Below, in pieces: positions 34,156-42,336 of a stretch of 64,000 bases of DNA. The DNA comes from an uncultured Opitutia bacterium (GTDB lineage Bacteria; Verrucomicrobiota; Verrucomicrobiia; Opitutales; UBA953). The stretch is taken from assembly GCA_903855995.1 (NCBI GenBank), contig CAIOAN010000012.1:372001-436000 (forward strand), read 5' to 3'. A program made the position numbers and the translations under genes. The notes below the pieces were generated by a model, which was not told where the DNA came from, searched no databases, and saw nothing but the letters and a program-made list of their open reading frames with translations. Positions within the stretch are counted from its first letter, which is position 1; every line of letters starts with the position of its first letter.

Positions 34156-35466
34156 CTACCAGTGGCGCTTCTTGTGGCCGATGGTCGCGTAGTACACGAG
34201 GTACAGGTAGCAGGGTAGGATGATCCAGTAGGCTGAGCGCTCGCCGTTATGGTCGGCTAGCCAGCCGTAGCCCAGCGGAAGGATGGCGTTCCCGCAGAGG
34301 CCCATGATCATGACGGATGCGCCGACCTTCGTGAAGCGGCCGAGCCCGTCGAGCGCCAGCGGCCAGACGCCAGCCCAGGTCAGCGAGTTGGCGAAGCCGA
34401 GTAGCACCACGAACCAGAGTGAGATATCCGACGTATGCCCGAGGAATCGTACCGAGCCGTGCGCCTTGACGATGAGCACGGCCAACACGATGCCGAGCGT
34501 GGTACAGAGGCGCAGCATGGCGAGCTGAGAGACCCAGCGCGGAATCAAGACGATGCCAGCCACATACCCTGAAATCATCGCCGTTAGCACGTACGACGGG
34601 AAGACCTTCGCCTCGAGTAAGGGCATGCCCATCGATTGCGCATACGGGATAATGGTGTCGACGGAGATCACCGAGGCGCCGACATGCAGGAAGATACCGA
34701 CGGCACCAAGGATGAGGTGGGGGAAGTCCAGGATGCTCGTCTTGTCGGCGTTCGCTTCGGCGACCTCATCGGTCTCGTGCTCGGTGTCGATCTCCGGCAA
34801 TGGAGAGACCCGCACCAAGAAGCCGAGCACGAGTAATGCTGACCCAACGCAGAGGTATGGGGCGACCACGCGGCGGATGAGCTCATCGAGCGCCGCCGCT
34901 TTCTCGGCGGGCGCCATCGTCGCGAGCCGTGCGAAAAGGTCCGTGTCAGTGACTTTGAACACGACGGCCGCAAAGATGAACGGCGCGAGGATGCCGGCGC
35001 CCTTGTTGCAGATGCCCATGACGCTAATCCGGCGCGCGGCAGTCTCCTTGGAGCCGAGGACGGTGATGTAGGGATTGGCCGCGGTCTGCAGGATCGCGAG
35101 GCCGGCTCCGAGCGTGAACAGCCCTCCGAGGAAAATACCGTAGGTGCGGGTCATGGCCGCCGGAATGAAGAGGAAGGCGCCTGCAGCCATCACCCAGAAG
35201 CCGATCATCATGCCCTTCTTGAAGCCGGTACGTTTCAGCAGATGCGCGGCGGGCATCGAGAATACCAGGTAGGAGATATAGAACGCGAACGTGACTAGGT
35301 AGGCCTGGAAGTGGTTCAGCTCGCAGCTGATTTTGAAGTAGGGGATGAGGATCGCGTTCACCCAGGATACGAAGCCGAAGATAAAGAAAAGCACCGCGAT
35401 GATCGCGATCGAGACGCGGGTTTGGCCGGGCGTCAGGTCGCGCGCATGGATGGGGGTGGAATTCAT
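34156..35466 (-). CDS. MFS sugar transporter, FucP/GluP (fucose/glucose-galactose permease) type
   Basis: A 436-residue, 12-helix proton-coupled importer. The N-terminal IAVLFFIFGFVSWVNAILIPYF helix with the key Asn, the LVTFAFYISYLVFSMPAA helix, and the ANPYITVLG motif (FucP hallmark) are visible. A large loop between helices 6 and 7 carries charged residues. FucP-type carriers import L-fucose or related sugars; the exact substrate is not set by the sequence. The frame is open upstream through slyD, but the ATG at 35466 fits the transporter N-terminus. It lies downstream of slyD behind a terminator. Confidence 0.9.
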   Translation of the reverse strand: MNSTPIHARDLTPGQTRVSIAIIAVLFFIFGFVSWVNAILIPYFKISCELNHFQAYLVTFAFYISYLVFSMPAAHLLKRTGFKKGMMIGFWVMAAGAFLFIPAAMTRTYGIFLGGLFTLGAGLAILQTAANPYITVLGSKETAARRISVMGICNKGAGILAPFIFAAVVFKVTDTDLFARLATMAPAEKAAALDELIRRVVAPYLCVGSALLVLGFLVRVSPLPEIDTEHETDEVAEANADKTSILDFPHLILGAVGIFLHVGASVISVDTIIPYAQSMGMPLLEAKVFPSYVLTAMISGYVAGIVLIPRWVSQLAMLRLCTTLGIVLAVLIVKAHGSVRFLGHTSDISLWFVVLLGFANSLTWAGVWPLALDGLGRFTKVGASVMIMGLCGNAILPLGYGWLADHNGERSAYWIILPCYLYLVYYATIGHKKRHW

Positions 35467-35513
35467 GCGCGGGGTGAAGTCAGCCTGCCGCCTCGCCGAC
35501 CATGAGCAATAAA

Positions 35514-35537
35514 AAGACCCCGGCGTTCCGGGGTCTT
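35514..35537 (-). terminator. Intrinsic terminator after slyD
   Basis: Ten-bp perfect stem AAGACCCCGG / CCGGGGTCTT with a CGTT loop; on the minus strand it is followed by a T-run, so it serves slyD. Confidence 0.85.
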
Positions 35538-35560
35538 GGTTTAGGCGAAGAGGGTCCTGG

Positions 35561-36220
35561 TTAGGCTGAGCAACCGCAGCCTGCGGAGCCGCAGCCGCCC
35601 TGCTTCTGCGCGACGGGCTGCTCAGTGGAGCAGCAACCACCGGCCGAAGCGCCTTCTTCAGAAGAGCAGCAACCACCCTCGGAGGCTTCGCCAGAAGAAC
35701 AGCATCCGCCTTCGGAGCCTTCGCTCGAGCCGCAGCCGCCACCGCCGCAACAACCGCCCGACTGGTGCGGATGACCGTGGGCGAGCTCGGTGAGTTCGGC
35801 GGCGCGGACGGCGACGACCTTGATGTCGAAGTGCAGCGTCTTGCCGGCGAGCTCATGGTTGCCGTCGAGCGTCACTTCTTCGCCTTCGATCTGTTTGATC
35901 GTGAGGACGCGCATGCCGAGATTTGTTTCGGCGTGAAAGCGCATGCCGAGCTGCGGAGTGTTGGCTCCGAAAGCGTTGAGCGGGACGCGCTGTAGAAGTT
36001 TGTCGCTGTATTCGCCGTAGCCGAGCTGCGGGGGCACCGTGACGGACTTGGTGGCGCCGACTTCGAGACCTTCGACGCCCTGCTCGAGTCCGGGAATGAT
36101 GTTCTGGGCGCCATGGAGATACTCCATCGGACCGCGATCGCCCGAGGCGTCGATGACATTACCCTGGTCGTCCTTCAGGGTATATTCGATGCTGACGACG
36201 GTTTCTTTGGCTACGCGCAT
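35561..36220 (-). CDS. slyD: SlyD-type FKBP peptidyl-prolyl isomerase with Cys-rich C-terminal tail
   Basis: A 219-residue protein. Residues 1-150 are the SlyD fold: an FKBP half (VVSIEYTLKDDQGNVIDAS), the chaperone insert-in-flap region and NHELAGKTLHFDIKV, the SlyD return motif. The tail (about 160-219) carries one HGHPH cluster, then 12 cysteines in GGCC, CCSS and CGC groups, with tandem GGCCSS units. Usual SlyD tails are His-rich and bind nickel; a Cys-rich tail would favour softer metals. I chose the ATG at 36220, with a TTGCCA-N16-TAGTTT promoter 17 bases upstream. Its own terminator follows. Confidence 0.92.
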   Translation of the reverse strand: MRVAKETVVSIEYTLKDDQGNVIDASGDRGPMEYLHGAQNIIPGLEQGVEGLEVGATKSVTVPPQLGYGEYSDKLLQRVPLNAFGANTPQLGMRFHAETNLGMRVLTIKQIEGEEVTLDGNHELAGKTLHFDIKVVAVRAAELTELAHGHPHQSGGCCGGGGCGSSEGSEGGCCSSGEASEGGCCSSEEGASAGGCCSTEQPVAQKQGGCGSAGCGCSA

Positions 36221-36237
36221 GGTGTTAAGGACCGTTG

Positions 36238-36265
36238 AAACTAGGGGGTTCGGGGCCGCTGGCAA
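36238..36265 (-). promoter_or_regulatory. Putative slyD promoter
   Basis: On the minus strand: TTGCCA (36265-36260), 16-bp spacer, TAGTTT (36243-36238), 17 bases before the slyD ATG. Confidence 0.45.
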
Positions 36266-36289
36266 GTCGCCATGCCATCTAAACCTTGA

Positions 36290-36306
36290 CCGACCCCGCG
36301 GGTCGG
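36290..36306. other. 17-bp perfect palindrome upstream of tRNA-Ala
   Basis: CCGACCC-CGC-GGGTCGG. It lies between a TTGACC box (36286-36291) and a CCTAAC sequence just before the tRNA, so it may be a regulatory site or a processing hairpin. Confidence 0.4.
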
Positions 36307-36330
36307 GGTTGCCTAACCCTCCTGCTGTTT

Positions 36331-36406
36331 GGGGCCGTAGCTCAGTTGGTAGAGCGCGTCGTTCGCAATGACGAGGCCGTGAGTTCGAACCTCATCGGCT
36401 CCACCA
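36331..36406 (+). tRNA. tRNA-Ala (anticodon CGC)
   Basis: A 76-base tRNA with encoded CCA. The acceptor stem GGGGCCG/CGGCTCC has the G3:U70 wobble pair that marks alanine tRNAs. The anticodon loop is TTCGCAA (anticodon CGC, codon GCG). The D-arm GCTCAGTTGGTAGAGC and T-loop GTTCGAACCTC are normal. Confidence 0.97.
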
Positions 36407-36419
36407 GCAGGACTCCGGC

Positions 36420-37730
36420 TCAGGCCGCGGGGCCTTCCGTCTCGTCTGCCTCTTCGGTCGCGTCGAGGTTCAGCAGCAGGCGGGCCTCGGCGTCGGGCAG
36501 CTCCGCGACCTTGGTCATCTTCTTTGCAATCTTCCGATGGCGGTCGGTCGCATCCGTGACCACGGAGCTGGCCTCCTCGAGCTTCTTATTGATCTTCTCG
36601 AGCAGGTCCCCGAAGTTTCCGAAGTCTTTTTTGACGGCGCCCAGCAACTTGGCGATCTCCGCGGACTTTTTCTGGACTACCAAGGTCTGGAAGCCGACGC
36701 GGAGCGAATTGACCAGCGCCATCATCGTTGAGGGCCCGGCGACCACGACGCGCTTTTCCTTCAACGTCTTTTCGATGCCGGGGTATCGGAGGACTTCGGC
36801 GTAAAGCCCTTCGGTCGGGAGGAATAGAATCGCGAAGTCCGTCGTCCGGGGCGGGTTGATGTATTTCGTGATGTCGGTCGCGAAGCTGACCACGGTGGCG
36901 GCGAGGTCTTTCTGGGCCTGGAGCAATGCGGCGGTATCCCCGATCTCCGCCGCGGCCACGATACGGTCGTAGTCTTCGCGGGGGAACTTCGAGTCAACGG
37001 GCAGGTAGACCGGCCCCTCTTCGTTGCCCGGGAGGATGATGGCAAACTCGACCGTTTCGCCGCTGCGTTCCTTTGGTCGGAAGTTTTTCACGAATTGCTT
37101 TTCCGGCACCAGCGAATCCGAAAGGAGGCTTTCCAGGAAGGTTTCGCCCCAGACGCCGCGGGTCTTCACGTTCCCCATGACGCGCTTGAGGTCATTGATG
37201 TTGGAAGTGATCTGCTGTACTTCTCCTAGGCCTTTACTGACCGCCTCGAGCCGCTCCGAGACTTGCTTGAAGCTTTCGCCCAGTCGGGACTCCAGCGTCT
37301 TCTGCAGCTTTTCGCCGACGACATCGCGCATCTCATTGAGGCGTTTTTCGTTATCCAAGCGCATCGCCTCCAACGACTTTTCCATATTCCCCTGCAGGGT
37401 CTCGGTCTTCTTGGCGTTCTCGGCGGAGAAATCGGCCACGGATTTCACCGATTCACGGCGTGTCTCAGCCAACGAGGCGACAATCTCGAGGCGCGATTCG
37501 CGGAGTCCGTCCGTCAGCTCTTTCCGGATGTCATTCGCCTGCTGCGCCTGGGCGCTCCGAAGGCGGTCCGTTTCCTTGGCGATATCGTCGCGGACGGTGC
37601 GCGCCACGAGTTCCGCGAGCCGAGCTTGCTCTTCCGGAGATACGGTCGAGCCGCGCGTCTGGTTGCGCAGGAAGACGGCAAGACCGATCGCGCTCAGGAT
37701 CACGACGGCGCAAATGACAAGGGTATCCAT
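36420..37730 (-). CDS. rmuC: DNA recombination protein RmuC
   Basis: A 436-residue protein: one N-terminal membrane helix (DTLVICAVVILSAIGLAVFL), a long coiled coil (about 30-165) and a C-terminal nuclease-like domain of the PD-(D/E)xK type (about 190-400), with the RmuC core VWGETFLESLLSDSL, LPVDSKFPREDY and DFAILFLPTEGLYAEVLR. RmuC limits inversions at short inverted repeats. I chose the ATG at 37730; the frame is open upstream but enters the next gene region. It converges with tRNA-Ala. Confidence 0.95.
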   Translation of the reverse strand: MDTLVICAVVILSAIGLAVFLRNQTRGSTVSPEEQARLAELVARTVRDDIAKETDRLRSAQAQQANDIRKELTDGLRESRLEIVASLAETRRESVKSVADFSAENAKKTETLQGNMEKSLEAMRLDNEKRLNEMRDVVGEKLQKTLESRLGESFKQVSERLEAVSKGLGEVQQITSNINDLKRVMGNVKTRGVWGETFLESLLSDSLVPEKQFVKNFRPKERSGETVEFAIILPGNEEGPVYLPVDSKFPREDYDRIVAAAEIGDTAALLQAQKDLAATVVSFATDITKYINPPRTTDFAILFLPTEGLYAEVLRYPGIEKTLKEKRVVVAGPSTMMALVNSLRVGFQTLVVQKKSAEIAKLLGAVKKDFGNFGDLLEKINKKLEEASSVVTDATDRHRKIAKKMTKVAELPDAEARLLLNLDATEEADETEGPAA

Positions 37731-37776
37731 GGTTATAGTGGAAAGACACTCTGCCCGGCCGCGGGCCTTCCGCAAC

Positions 37777-38316
37777 TTATCCCCGCGGGTCGCCGTCGAT
37801 CGCGATGGCATTGCCGAGTTCCCACGCGGCTTCGTAGGCGGCAACATAATCTGGCGAGGACCATGCGGGCGAGGCGGGCTCCCCGCCGAGGCCGGCGATG
37901 AAGCCGTAGCGGATGCCGTGGGAGATCCTTCGTCGGCGGGGATTTTCCCGGGCGTTGCTCCATTCGAGGGCGGCAGTGAAGCCGGCATCGGGAATTGGTT
38001 GGACGACCGAACGACCCACCTGCCAGGCGACGACTCCAGCGTGGTCGAGGTCGCTGACACGCTTACCCAAGGCAAGTGAGGTGGGGACGGGGCCATTCTC
38101 TCGGCCGCCGGCGAGATGGTTTTGGATTTGGAGGCGAAGGGCCACGCGCCAGCGTTCCTCGGCGGTCAGCAGGCCGAAATCAAAATCAGGATCATCGGCC
38201 GCGGCGTCGCGCAGCTCTGTCCGGGCGTATTTGCGCCATTTGGCCAGCCACGCCTCCCATTCATCCGTTCCCCGGAGGGGTGGCTTGCCCAGCCAATCGG
38301 GAAGGTCTTCGCGCAT
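37777..38316 (-). CDS. Conserved-looking hypothetical protein
   Basis: A 179-residue soluble protein from the ATG at 38316 (MREDLPDWLGKPPLRGTDEW). It is rich in Trp and acidic residues, has no signal peptide or membrane helix, and shows a helix-rich C-terminal half (YVAAYEAAWELGNAIAID). I do not recognise a family. A TTGCCA-N17-TAGTGA promoter on the minus strand at 38412-38384 would start transcription about 60 bases upstream. It ends 46 bases before rmuC and could be co-transcribed with it. Confidence 0.65.
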   Translation of the reverse strand: MREDLPDWLGKPPLRGTDEWEAWLAKWRKYARTELRDAAADDPDFDFGLLTAEERWRVALRLQIQNHLAGGRENGPVPTSLALGKRVSDLDHAGVVAWQVGRSVVQPIPDAGFTAALEWSNARENPRRRRISHGIRYGFIAGLGGEPASPAWSSPDYVAAYEAAWELGNAIAIDGDPRG

Positions 38317-38383
38317 GGGGTCGTCTTGGAGAGGGTTTATGCCCCAGCGGATCGCCCATGGCAAGCCTAAGGTGAAATAATGT

Positions 38384-38412
38384 TCACTAAGCGTCGCCTA
38401 TTCGGCTGGCAA
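38384..38412 (-). promoter_or_regulatory. Putative promoter of the 37777-38316 gene
   Basis: On the minus strand: TTGCCA (38412-38407), 17-bp spacer, TAGTGA (38389-38384). Confidence 0.45.
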
Positions 38413-38442
38413 ATGACCCATCTGCAAAAAAACCTTAAAAGT

Positions 38443-38466
38443 GTGAATTCTAATCGAACAATTCAC
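38443..38466 (+). promoter_or_regulatory. Inverted repeat just upstream of gspD
   Basis: GTGAATT (38443-38449) and AATTCAC (38460-38466) with a 10-base spacer holding TAATCG, eight bases before the GTG of gspD. It may be an operator or a 5' leader hairpin. Confidence 0.45.
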
Positions 38467-38474
38467 GGAGACTG

Positions 38475-40640
38475 GTGTTATCCAAGCGTACCCTACCTCC
38501 AGTGATTAGCTCTATTTCGACCCCACGTGAACGGCGGGCCCAATTGCCCCTTTTCTGCTTCCTCTTAGCCAGCGCCATGCTGCCGTCCGAAATCTTCGGA
38601 CAACAGGCTGCGCCCGCGGCGGCTGCCGCCCCGGTTGTCGCCGTCGCGGCTGCCGTGCCGCTCCCGGGCCTCGAAGGCTCCGATAAGGTGGGCCCCGTTA
38701 TCTTGCGCGATGAGACCGTCGCCCAGGTGCTCGAATTGATGCAGCGCTGGACGGGTAAATCCATTCTCCGCCCGCAGGCGCTGCCGGCTAGTCTCTACAC
38801 CCTTTCGCTTCCGGCTAACATCACCCGCGACGAAGCACTGCTCGCCATCGAGACGTTGCTCAATCTGAACGGCATCGCCGTCATCCAGCAGGGCGACAAG
38901 TTCCTGAAGGTCGTCCCTAATCTCGTCGCCAAGGGCGAGTCCCCGACGCTCATCACGGACAGCACGCTGAAGCTTCCTCCGAGCGGCCGCATTGCCTCGA
39001 AGATTTTCACGCTCAAGCACGCCAACGCTCAGGAATTCGCGACCCAGATCGCCACGAGCCTCAACACCACGCTTGGTTCGGCTCCGGTCTTTTTCGGTCG
39101 TAACAACGCCCTGCTGGTCACTGATTCAATCACGAATCTGCAGAAGATCGAGAGCCTGATGCTGCAGCTCGATAAGCCGCAGCTCGACGTCGTGGCTACC
39201 AAAGCCTACGTGCTCAAGAATGCGATGGCCGCCGATATCGTGACGAAGCTCACGACCATGCTGCGCACACCGCAGGCCGCCGCTGGGGCCGCTCCGTTCC
39301 GCCTCAGCACGGGCACAACCTTCTTGGCCGATGAGCGCACTAACCGCGTCCTGCTGCTGGGTTCCGCCGACCAACATGATTTCTTCGACAAGCTGATCGA
39401 GACCCTCGACCAGAAGTCGAATCCGAATACGAAGACCGACGTAATCTTCCTCCGTCACGGCGACGCCAAGGCGGTCGCGGACCTCGTCACCTCGCTCGTC
39501 ACTGGCCAGACCTCGGCTGCCACCAAGAGTAACGGTGCGGCGAAGAGCTCCACGCTTAATCGCACCCCGGTCGCCGCCGCCGCACCTGGCGCACCTGGCG
39601 CACCCGCCGCCGGTACCTCTCAGAACGGCGCCGATGAGTTCAGTAGCATGGTCACGATTCTTCCGGACATCCGTAGCAACTCCGTCGTCGTGTCCGGCAC
39701 CACTGATGACTTGGTCCTGCTTCATAACTTGGTCGAGAAGATCGACATCGTTCTACCACAAGTGCGCGTCGAGGTCGTGATCGCCGAAGTCACGCTGACC
39801 GACAACGACCAGAGCGGAATCGACGCCCTCGGCGTCAACGTGGTCAACGGACGACTTCAGGGCGTCGGAGCGACGATGCAGGGCGCGACTATCTCAGGCA
39901 ACCCCACGACCGCGACCAATGCATTCCCGACTCCTGTATCTAATGTGAACGGCGTCGTCACCGCGCAGGGCAACCTTACCGCCGCCATCGGGCTTTCTTC
40001 GACGCCGCGCCTGAACCACTATCGGGTGCTGTCTGTTCCCGCTGTCACGACCACACACAACAAAGAAGCGACCATCTTTGCTGGCGAATCCGATCCGGTG
40101 ATCACGGGCTCCACGGCATCCACGGTCACCCCGGGCACCACCACTTCCACGGTGACGATGCGCGACATCGGCATCCAGTTGAAGATTCTGCCTCTTATCG
40201 GCAAGGACGGCGCCGTGCAGTTGCAGGTCTCGACATCGGTCGAAGACATCATCGGGCACACGACCATTGACGGCAATTCCCAGCCGATTATCGGCCGCCG
40301 CACGATGGATTCCTACGTCAGTGCGAAGAGTGGCGAAATCGTCGTCATGGGCGGCCTGCAGCGCACAGTGAAGTCGAAGACGTCCAACCGCCTCGGCCCG
40401 TTGGGCTGGCTCGGCGACCTGCTTGGTTCCTCCACGGAAGTGGACACCCGCCAGGACATCGTGGTCTTCCTCCGCCCATACGTGCTAAATTCCGACGCCG
40501 TTGATAATCTCGACGCCCTTAACCGTGTCGACCGTTCGGTCATCGCCCCTGAGGTGCGCAAAATCTTGGACCGTGTTCCCGGACAGCCGCTGCCCCCTGA
40601 TAACGCCGTTAAGACTCCTGCTTCGCCTGAAGCCAAGTAA
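38475..40640 (+). CDS. gspD: Type II secretion system secretin GspD
   Basis: A 721-residue outer-membrane channel subunit. After a signal peptide (about residues 20-43) come the N0 domain (LRDETVAQVLELMQRWTG, then GIAVIQQGDKFLKVVP), N1 (IFTLKHANAQEFATQIA), N2 (ATKAYVLKNAMAADIVTKLT) and N3 (IFLRHGDAKAVADLVTSLV). A low-complexity Ala/Gly linker follows, then the secretin domain from VRVEVVIAEVTLTD to VMGGLQR and GWLGDLLGSSTEVDTRQDIVVFL. The start is GTG. It opens a plus-strand block with gspE and gspF. Secreted clients may be the exported enzymes encoded from 49908 on. Confidence 0.95.
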   Translation: MLSKRTLPPVISSISTPRERRAQLPLFCFLLASAMLPSEIFGQQAAPAAAAAPVVAVAAAVPLPGLEGSDKVGPVILRDETVAQVLELMQRWTGKSILRPQALPASLYTLSLPANITRDEALLAIETLLNLNGIAVIQQGDKFLKVVPNLVAKGESPTLITDSTLKLPPSGRIASKIFTLKHANAQEFATQIATSLNTTLGSAPVFFGRNNALLVTDSITNLQKIESLMLQLDKPQLDVVATKAYVLKNAMAADIVTKLTTMLRTPQAAAGAAPFRLSTGTTFLADERTNRVLLLGSADQHDFFDKLIETLDQKSNPNTKTDVIFLRHGDAKAVADLVTSLVTGQTSAATKSNGAAKSSTLNRTPVAAAAPGAPGAPAAGTSQNGADEFSSMVTILPDIRSNSVVVSGTTDDLVLLHNLVEKIDIVLPQVRVEVVIAEVTLTDNDQSGIDALGVNVVNGRLQGVGATMQGATISGNPTTATNAFPTPVSNVNGVVTAQGNLTAAIGLSSTPRLNHYRVLSVPAVTTTHNKEATIFAGESDPVITGSTASTVTPGTTTSTVTMRDIGIQLKILPLIGKDGAVQLQVSTSVEDIIGHTTIDGNSQPIIGRRTMDSYVSAKSGEIVVMGGLQRTVKSKTSNRLGPLGWLGDLLGSSTEVDTRQDIVVFLRPYVLNSDAVDNLDALNRVDRSVIAPEVRKILDRVPGQPLPPDNAVKTPASPEAK

Positions 40641-40641
40641 C

Positions 40642-42327
40642 ATGCTCACTGTTGACCGGCACGGACTGCCCTCGGCCCTCGCCGAGCGACTGACCGACGA
40701 GGTTCGCGCCTCGTTCGTGGAAACCCCGCGCGAGGGACGCTTTAAATTCCTCGCCCAGGCGCTCAACCTCGATGAGGCCGGTCTGCTCGCAGAACTCTCC
40801 AAACTCACCGGACTTGAGGTGCTGGACGAACCGGCGATCGATCCGGAAGGCCTCAAGATTCTGCCCGCACGTATCGCCGCCGAAGCTCAGGTCGTCCCGA
40901 CGCTCCTCCCCGGAGGCGAAGAAGGTCGTCTACGGCTCGTCACCTCGCTGCCGCCGGATATCGATACGGCCCAATGGATCGCGACTTTCACGCATCGCCG
41001 CCCGAAGTGGTATCTCGCCCCCCCCGAGCGCGTCTCCCAGCTCATCAATGAAAACTACGGCGTCGGCTCAGGCAGCCTCGACGACGAAGACGATGATCTC
41101 CCGGAGCAGGAAGCCGCGGGCGCCGATGTCGAAGCCGACCAGGACGCCGCCGTTGTACGTTTCGTGACCGAAGTCCTTTCGCAGGCCGTCGCCGAAGGTG
41201 CGACCGACGTCCACTTCGAGCCGCAGGAAACCAACCTGCGCATCCGGTATCGCGTCGACGGCATCCTCATCGCGATTCCACTCCCGGATAATCTCGCCCG
41301 CTTCCAGGATGCCATCATCTCGCGCCTGAAGATCATGGCGCGCCTCAATATTTCCGAGCGCCGCCTGCCGCAGGATGGACGCATCAATTTCCGCGACGGC
41401 AAGAACGTCCTCGATATCCGCGTCTCGACAATCCCGACCATCTACGCCGAATCCGTCTCCCTGCGTCTGCTTAATCAGCGCAAGGAAGCCTACAATATGG
41501 ACCGCATCGGCATGAACGCCGAGGAGCAGGAGGCCGTGCGCAAGGTACTTGATTACCCTCACGGTATCATTTTGGTGACCGGCCCTACGGGCTCCGGCAA
41601 GTCCACGACGCTCAATGCTTTCCTCCAGGCGATCAACTCGCCGGAGCTGCGCATCGTCACGATCGAAGATCCGATCGAATACGAAGTCCCGGGCGCCAAT
41701 CAGGTTCAGACCCGCGCGGAGATCGGACTCACCTTTGCCGCCGCCCTCCGCAGCACGCTGCGACAGGACCCGGATGTCATCATGGTCGGTGAAATTCGCG
41801 ACTTAGAGACCGCCGAAATTTCCATTCGCGCTTCCCTCACGGGCCACCTCGTCTTCTCGACCCTCCACACCAACGACGCCCCGGGCGCCATCACGCGTCT
41901 GGTCGACATGGGCGTGGAGCCGTTCCTCGTCGGTTCAGCTGTCGAACTCGTCATCGCCCAGCGCCTCGTCCGCCGCCTTTGCTCTGATTGTGCGAAGACC
42001 GTACCGCTCGACCGCGCCAAGGTTCTCCCCGCGCTCGAATCGCTCGGCATGGATGAAAGCTTTCTCAAAGGAGTCACCACATTGCGCGAGACCGTGGGGT
42101 GCCGTAAGTGCCGCAACACTGGCTACCGCGGCCGCGTCGGCGTCTTCGAGATCTTCCACCCCAAGCCGCTGCACGACTTTATCGTCGGCCGGATTAGCAA
42201 TCGCGAACTCACCGAGAAGGCGATTGCCCAAGGCATGCGCCCGCTGGCTCAGGCCGGCTGGCTGAAAGTCGCCGCCGGACTTACGACCGTCGAGGAGCTC
42301 GTGCGTAATCTCAGCTCGAACGAGTAA
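40642..42327 (+). CDS. gspE: Type II secretion system assembly ATPase GspE
   Basis: A 561-residue hexameric ATPase. The N1-like domain covers about 1-150, followed by an acidic linker (SGSLDDEDDDLPEQEAAG). Walker A is GPTGSGKST near residue 312, Asp and His boxes surround VMVGEIRDLETAEISIRASLTGH, and the zinc tetra-Cys motif is CSDC and CRKC near 450 and 485. The family features are intact. The open frame begins at 40501, but the ATG at 40642 lies just after the gspD stop and gives the right N-terminus. It drives pseudopilus extension. Confidence 0.95.
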   Translation: MLTVDRHGLPSALAERLTDEVRASFVETPREGRFKFLAQALNLDEAGLLAELSKLTGLEVLDEPAIDPEGLKILPARIAAEAQVVPTLLPGGEEGRLRLVTSLPPDIDTAQWIATFTHRRPKWYLAPPERVSQLINENYGVGSGSLDDEDDDLPEQEAAGADVEADQDAAVVRFVTEVLSQAVAEGATDVHFEPQETNLRIRYRVDGILIAIPLPDNLARFQDAIISRLKIMARLNISERRLPQDGRINFRDGKNVLDIRVSTIPTIYAESVSLRLLNQRKEAYNMDRIGMNAEEQEAVRKVLDYPHGIILVTGPTGSGKSTTLNAFLQAINSPELRIVTIEDPIEYEVPGANQVQTRAEIGLTFAAALRSTLRQDPDVIMVGEIRDLETAEISIRASLTGHLVFSTLHTNDAPGAITRLVDMGVEPFLVGSAVELVIAQRLVRRLCSDCAKTVPLDRAKVLPALESLGMDESFLKGVTTLRETVGCRKCRNTGYRGRVGVFEIFHPKPLHDFIVGRISNRELTEKAIAQGMRPLAQAGWLKVAAGLTTVEELVRNLSSNE

Positions 42328-42336
42328 TCCGGAGCG

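Noticed and set aside
35467-35856. Upstream extension of the FucP-type transporter frame into slyD.
   Set aside because: The extension is low-complexity sequence antisense in frame to the SlyD tail and crosses the slyD terminator; the transporter N-terminus begins at 35466.
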